From NCBI GenBank assembly GCA_027575765.1, contig JANBPT010000739.1:1-24404 (forward strand): a stretch of 24,404 nucleotides of DNA. Reading direction: 5' to 3'. Position 1 is the stretch's first letter; each line of letters begins with the position of its first letter. The translations under genes were made by a program, and so were the position numbers. The notes under the pieces are model-generated. The model was not told the origin of the DNA and did not search any database. It was given only the letters and a program-made list of their open reading frames with translations. Below, piece by piece: positions 20,072 to 24,404 of this stretch. The DNA comes from Tieghemiomyces parasiticus (taxonomy: Eukaryota > Kickxellomycota > Dimargaritomycetes > Dimargaritales > Dimargaritaceae).

Positions 20072-23000
20072 CTACCAGCCGAAATCGGGCTGCGCGGACG
20101 ACGAGGAGGGTACTGGCCGACGGTCCCATGATGATCCCGAAGTCGCTGTCGACGACGACCGGTGGGACGACGTCCCACCGCCGCTGCCACCCGACATGCC
20201 GGTTGGCCCGCGGTCAAAGCGTGACTGACGGCCTCCGCTGGACGACGGGTGTGGACGACTGCTGCCACTGGCCGACGACCGGGCCTTATTCATCTGCATC
20301 CGCTTGAATCCGTTTATCAGCTCGCCCACGCTGGCGTAGGCCGCATTTCCCAGCTTGTAGGCGTTCGGACACACCTGGACCTTCCACGTCTGGACGGCAG
20401 CGCGCGGGTTGGCCATGAAGGCCAGGAGGAACCAACCGGGGCGATCAGGAGCCAGGACGAAGGCGTAGTCGCCGGACTGCTTGGCGTTACATGCTGACCG
20501 TAGCGTCACGCCAACCTCGTCCTGGGTCTGGGCAGTGAACTTGGGGTGGGCCATCATGGCCTCAACACGCTTGGCCATGGGTTCAATGTGGGATGCCAGG
20601 AGCTCGTCCAGATCAGAATAGGTCGCGTCTTCGCCCACACGGAGTGTCCGGTCACTGTCGGGTCCCTGGCCGCCCTCCTCGACCACGTCCACGTGCTGGT
20701 ATACCCCGTCGGCCACCTTCCAAGTAATGGCCAAGTGGTCACGGCCGCGCGACGAGGCGCGGATCACCACGTCACCGATCGGCCGATCGGCCAGGTACTC
20801 CTCGGCCTCACGGGACCGCAGCGACTTAAACAGGGGGTGGTTGATGACGCGGGTCGCCCGGGTACCCAGCGACGCCGAAGCGGCCTCGCGCTGGGCCTCA
20901 CGTCGGTGGCGGGCCGTAAGCACCTGGTCCGCGTCGTAGTCAAAGTACGGATCGAGTGGCGGGTGACGCTTACCGTTCTGGGCCCGGGCGTACTCGAGGT
21001 CAGAGGGCCGCGCCGAGAGGTCCACGGAGAATTTCTCGCGGTTGATCTGGGTCACAACGCAGGGCAGAGCTTCGCCCTCACTAAGTACGTCACTGACCTG
21101 TTCCACGCGGTCCTCCATAATGCGCGAGACTGGCAAAAACCCGTCCAGGTCAGAGTCCAGCTTGCAGATGGCGAACCGTTCACGTACCCGCTGCACGGTG
21201 GCCACCACCACCTGATCCACCCACAGCGAGTCGTCGGTCTCGCCGGTCAGCATGGTGAACACGCGCTCTGCGGTAGGCGGACGGTAAGGCCGGCGCGGAT
21301 CGGCGTAAGGGTGCTGGAGCTCGCGCTTGATGCCGCGTAGGACCTCCAACTTCGGTTGTTGCAGCTGCTTCTCCAGCTCCTGGGCGTAGTCCTCCAGGAG
21401 CAGTTCATTGAGCTTGGCCGGGTCGCTGTGCATGAGCTCCTCAACGTGCAGCGACGGGTTGTCGTCGTCGTCAGCCTCATCCTCCACCTCGACTTCCAGG
21501 GCGTCGGTGGCCATCTTGCGCGCCAGTGCGTAGTCCTCTGGGTGGATCCGGGTGTCGTCCAGGACGTCGTAGGTGCACGGCACGACGCGTAAGAAGCTGG
21601 CGCAGTTCATGAAGATCACGCGCGTTACCACTTGATTGATGATGAGGGCGGCGCGGGAGTCGAGGCGACCACCGGCTACTACCTCCAACCGCTTGAGTAC
21701 ACTGGCAACCTTTCGCGGGCCCAGGCCGGCCACATAGGGCAGGGTGGCAGCCAGGTGGGGGAATTGGACGGCCCGGTTCACGTCCACCCCCACCCGATTA
21801 ACCACGTTGACGAAGGCCCGCTCCACGTAGCGTCCCAAGACGTCCTCGCCGAGCAGGGTCTGGCTCGGGTGGTGTGCAATAACACGCACAGCGGGCCCCA
21901 GGGCTGCGTAAGCGGCCAGTGGGTCCTGTAAGGCCCGTCCTAGCGCCACGCAGTAGCGGAGTGGGGAAGTGAGCTGCGGAAACTGCTCACGACCAGCCGG
22001 TGAATCACGGTACATGCGCGCGGTCTCATCGTCAACCCAAGTGACGGTCATGGACTCCGCGTTCAGATTGGCGCTGCGTTGGTAGTCCTCGACGGCTAGC
22101 TGGACATCCTCGAGCAAGCGCTTGGAAGCGGTGGTGGTACCAGCCACGCCCACCACATCGGGGCGGCGCTTACCAAGAAGGTCGACAAACTCCCGGGCGT
22201 TGTCTGGGTCACGCAGGTCCATTAGAACCCCCTGGTCGACCAGCTGACCGCGGCTATCCAGGGCCGCCCAGGCCACGCCCTGGCTGCGAGCGTTCTGGCC
22301 CTCGGCCGGGGTCACGGTGAGCACCCGGGGATTCTCGGTCTGGGCCAAGGCCGGCGGGCGGCAGGCCTGGACGTTAAGCTTGGTTTCTAGCGCCTGTTGG
22401 ACGGCCTGACCAACACACTCCTCAGACTCGCTGCGCAGCCAGTCCCGCGTGTACCGATCGGCCAGCGGGAGTAGGTACTCGCGGAAGGCCAACGCCAGTA
22501 CTTCACGTCGGAACCCGTCCCACTGGGCGGCAATCTCACTGAAGTAGCCCCCCACGTAATGTTGGGCCATGGTGTCCAGTACGCCCTGCTCCTGGGATAG
22601 CTCGATGCGGACCCGCAGGAGTCCGTCGCTTTCGCCCTTCAGTATATCCAGGAACTGGCCTGAGCCCAAGAAGGCCGTGACAGGCTTGGCACGCAAAAAC
22701 TTAAACGGGTAGTACGGGTGTAGATTGTCGACCAAATGTTCACCCTTCGCGGTGGGTGTGACGGTGACGGTGGCGTAGTAGCGGCAGGCGGCGCGGATCT
22801 GGCTGCGGATGAGCGGGTCATAGGATATCTCCTGGGCCAGCATAGCTTGGGCGGCCCGGACTACCTTGGCCGGGGTGTGGAATTCACCATTCACAAACTG
22901 GTCGGCCAGGGCGTCGAGGCCCTCGCTAGGCGTGTCTACGAAGTGGGTCTGGGTCTGCTCAACGTAGTTGACCGCGAACTTTTGGGAGGCCAGCGCCGCA

Positions 23001-24404
23001 CGGGCGGCGAAGGCAGCCACGGGGGACTTGCGGCAGCGGTCGTACAGGGCATGCTTGGGCGGCCGTTTCAGATCATCGGTGTCTCCGGCCTGGGCCGCGG
23101 CGGTGGTGGCCCGCCGGACGGCCAGAAACTTGGCCCCGTAGAGTAAGTGGAGGTACTCGACCAGGTCGTGCACCTCCTCGACGGTACGGATTTGGTCTAA
23201 CGAGGCCCGGATATAGGCCAGGGAGTACGGGCTGCCGGCGGGTTCCTCGGCCTCGACGTTACGTAGGCGGCGGACCAGTTCGGCTACCTCGCGCTTACGC
23301 TGGGTGAAGGCACGGAATTTGGTGTCCACCTCAAAGAGTGTCCAGAGGTCGTGGGCTGAGAGGATGAGGCGGGAGTCATCATTCCCCTCGACATCGTCCC
23401 GACTTCCATCGGCCGGGGGTTGGTCGCGCCCGTAGTCGTAGTCGGTGTCGCGTGAGCGGCGAGGTAGGGTGGCGGCTACCTCTTTCGAATACACCAGGTA
23501 ATCCCGACGGTTCGCCAGGATGAAGGGCACTTCCAAAAAGTCCTGGCCGACGAATCGGATCACATTAAGCACGGCGGCCGTGTATTCCTCGAAGGCGCGA
23601 CCTTCGGTGACAGTCGGGCGCAGGAAGTGCTGCAGGGCCCACTCGGTTGCAGCCTCCACCTCGTCGCCGGTTAGCCGACGGATCATGGTGGGTTCCGACT
23701 CGTCCTCGGCAGCGCTGGCACCCCGGACGGCGAGGGCCGGTAGGGTGCGCAGGCGCAGTTGCATGCGCTCGGGAATGTCGCGGGCACGGATTTCGTTATC
23801 GGCGTCAGTCATGAGCTTGCGTTCGAGCTCGGCGGGTTCGAATAGGTCCTTGAGTTGGACGTCGGCGGGGCGGCCCCCGGGCCCACGGAGGCCGTCTTCG
23901 TCCTCATCGTCGTAGTCGTCGTAATCCCCACCGGCCGGACGGCGGCCAGGCGGAGCCACCTCGAGGGCAAAGTCGTACTCGGTACCATCACCGAATACCT
24001 CGTAGATGTTGTGCCACGAGTCGGCGTCTAATCCCAATCCGGCGATACCGGGGACCACGTGAGCCATGGCGTGGCGGGACCTTGTCCCGCTACGTCCACT
24101 CTCCCTTTCGTAGCCATCCTCATCCAGGTTGGCCTCGTCACCGCCCTCCGGCAACTCGTCGTCCTCGTCCTGAAGGGCGTGGTGATCGCGCCGGCCGCGG
24201 CCCGTGTTGTGCCCGTGGCTGTCGTCGTCTTCGTCTTCGTCGGCGATGAAGTCGTCCAGATCGTCGCGCATGTCCCGACGGTGGCCAGGCCGCCGGGCGT
24301 AACGGTCCTCGTCGTCGTAATCGTAGCGCTGGTCGGCGCTGGTCCCGTAGCTATCGCGCCGACCCCGGGAACGCTGATGGTGGCCCGCGCCACCTCTGTC
24401 GTCA
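20072..24404 (-). CDS. SPT6: Transcription elongation factor Spt6, N terminus cut by the right edge
   Basis: One uninterrupted frame of over 1440 codons runs from the right edge to TAG at 20074-20072. A Met is present at 24271, but the frame is open for 44 more codons to the edge (acidic and Arg-rich), so the true start lies outside. Spt6 is an essential histone chaperone that travels with RNA polymerase II and reassembles nucleosomes. Positions counted from Met24271: acidic Asp/Glu-rich N terminus (1-130); helix-turn-helix/core start at about 140-260; YqgF RNase-H-like domain (about 648-800); helix-hairpin-helix (837-876, with VAGLGPRKVASVLK); S1 RNA-binding domain (about 1017-1090); tandem SH2 starting HPLFKSL (1145), with GDVVIRASSRG holding the phosphate-binding Arg, and ending near 1325; then a Ser/Gly-rich tail finishing in DFGW. 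Domain order and length match the family. No intron is visible. Its 3' end faces the HRD3 promoter. Confidence 0.96.
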   Translation of the reverse strand, partial: DDRGGAGHHQRSRGRRDSYGTSADQRYDYDDEDRYARRPGHRRDMRDDLDDFIADEDEDDDSHGHNTGRGRRDHHALQDEDDELPEGGDEANLDEDGYERESGRSGTRSRHAMAHVVPGIAGLGLDADSWHNIYEVFGDGTEYDFALEVAPPGRRPAGGDYDDYDDEDEDGLRGPGGRPADVQLKDLFEPAELERKLMTDADNEIRARDIPERMQLRLRTLPALAVRGASAAEDESEPTMIRRLTGDEVEAATEWALQHFLRPTVTEGRAFEEYTAAVLNVIRFVGQDFLEVPFILANRRDYLVYSKEVAATLPRRSRDTDYDYGRDQPPADGSRDDVEGNDDSRLILSAHDLWTLFEVDTKFRAFTQRKREVAELVRRLRNVEAEEPAGSPYSLAYIRASLDQIRTVEEVHDLVEYLHLLYGAKFLAVRRATTAAAQAGDTDDLKRPPKHALYDRCRKSPVAAFAARAALASQKFAVNYVEQTQTHFVDTPSEGLDALADQFVNGEFHTPAKVVRAAQAMLAQEISYDPLIRSQIRAACRYYATVTVTPTAKGEHLVDNLHPYYPFKFLRAKPVTAFLGSGQFLDILKGESDGLLRVRIELSQEQGVLDTMAQHYVGGYFSEIAAQWDGFRREVLALAFREYLLPLADRYTRDWLRSESEECVGQAVQQALETKLNVQACRPPALAQTENPRVLTVTPAEGQNARSQGVAWAALDSRGQLVDQGVLMDLRDPDNAREFVDLLGKRRPDVVGVAGTTTASKRLLEDVQLAVEDYQRSANLNAESMTVTWVDDETARMYRDSPAGREQFPQLTSPLRYCVALGRALQDPLAAYAALGPAVRVIAHHPSQTLLGEDVLGRYVERAFVNVVNRVGVDVNRAVQFPHLAATLPYVAGLGPRKVASVLKRLEVVAGGRLDSRAALIINQVVTRVIFMNCASFLRVVPCTYDVLDDTRIHPEDYALARKMATDALEVEVEDEADDDDNPSLHVEELMHSDPAKLNELLLEDYAQELEKQLQQPKLEVLRGIKRELQHPYADPRRPYRPPTAERVFTMLTGETDDSLWVDQVVVATVQRVRERFAICKLDSDLDGFLPVSRIMEDRVEQVSDVLSEGEALPCVVTQINREKFSVDLSARPSDLEYARAQNGKRHPPLDPYFDYDADQVLTARHRREAQREAASASLGTRATRVINHPLFKSLRSREAEEYLADRPIGDVVIRASSRGRDHLAITWKVADGVYQHVDVVEEGGQGPDSDRTLRVGEDATYSDLDELLASHIEPMAKRVEAMMAHPKFTAQTQDEVGVTLRSACNAKQSGDYAFVLAPDRPGWFLLAFMANPRAAVQTWKVQVCPNAYKLGNAAYASVGELINGFKRMQMNKARSSASGSSRPHPSSSGGRQSRFDRGPTGMSGGSGGGTSSHRSSSTATSGSSWDRRPVPSSSSAQPDFGW

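Noticed and set aside
20546..21340. 264-codon plus-strand frame
   Set aside because: It is antisense to the well-supported SPT6 coding sequence; GC-rich codon use often leaves such an open antisense frame.
1..24404. CRISPR arrays, insertion sequences or prophage
   Set aside because: No regularly spaced repeats, transposase or integrase motifs, and the gene set is plainly eukaryotic.

Overview
The window looks like nuclear DNA from a fungus, probably an early-diverging filamentous lineage. Genes are split by short GT-AG introns and encode clear eukaryotic proteins: the transcription elongation factor Spt6, the ERAD adaptor Hrd3/SEL1L and a PA-TM-RING ubiquitin ligase. Coding DNA is GC-rich and the spacers are long and gene-poor. 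The lineage is inferred from gene content and architecture only; no rRNA or tRNA gene is present to confirm it.

Layout from left to right. (1) Positions 1-134 may hold the first 44 codons of a minus-strand gene that runs off the left edge. (2) About 135-2757 is non-coding as far as I can see: GC-rich with CCAAT boxes up to about 2040, then AT-richer. (3) 4557-2758 (minus) is a two-exon PA-TM-RING E3 ligase. (4) 4558-6018 is a spacer with (AG)n and (AC)n microsatellites. (5) 8772-6019 (minus) is a five-exon cyclopropane-fatty-acid-synthase-type methyltransferase. (6) 8773-12229 is a 3.46-kb spacer without a recognisable gene. (7) 12230-14965 (plus) is a two-exon DUF1365 protein with a long C-terminal extension. 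(8) 19143-15320 (minus), convergent with it, is HRD3, with a 28-nt first exon and an unusually long cytosolic tail. (9) 24404-20072 (minus) is SPT6; its acidic N terminus continues past the right edge.

The most interesting part is the head-to-head pair of CFA-type methyltransferase and DUF1365 protein. In bacteria these two families are common operon partners, usually with an FAD-dependent amine-oxidase-like flavoprotein, and the set is linked to fatty-acyl modification (cyclopropane or methylated/furan fatty acids). Here the two genes are intron-bearing and diverge from a shared 3.46-kb region. The methyltransferase has the active-site variant I associate with the DUF1365-linked subgroup, and the DUF1365 protein has an extra C-terminal half. 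The flavoprotein is not in this window. HRD3 and the PA-TM-RING ligase are both membrane-protein quality-control or trafficking components, but nothing in the sequence links them to the lipid genes.
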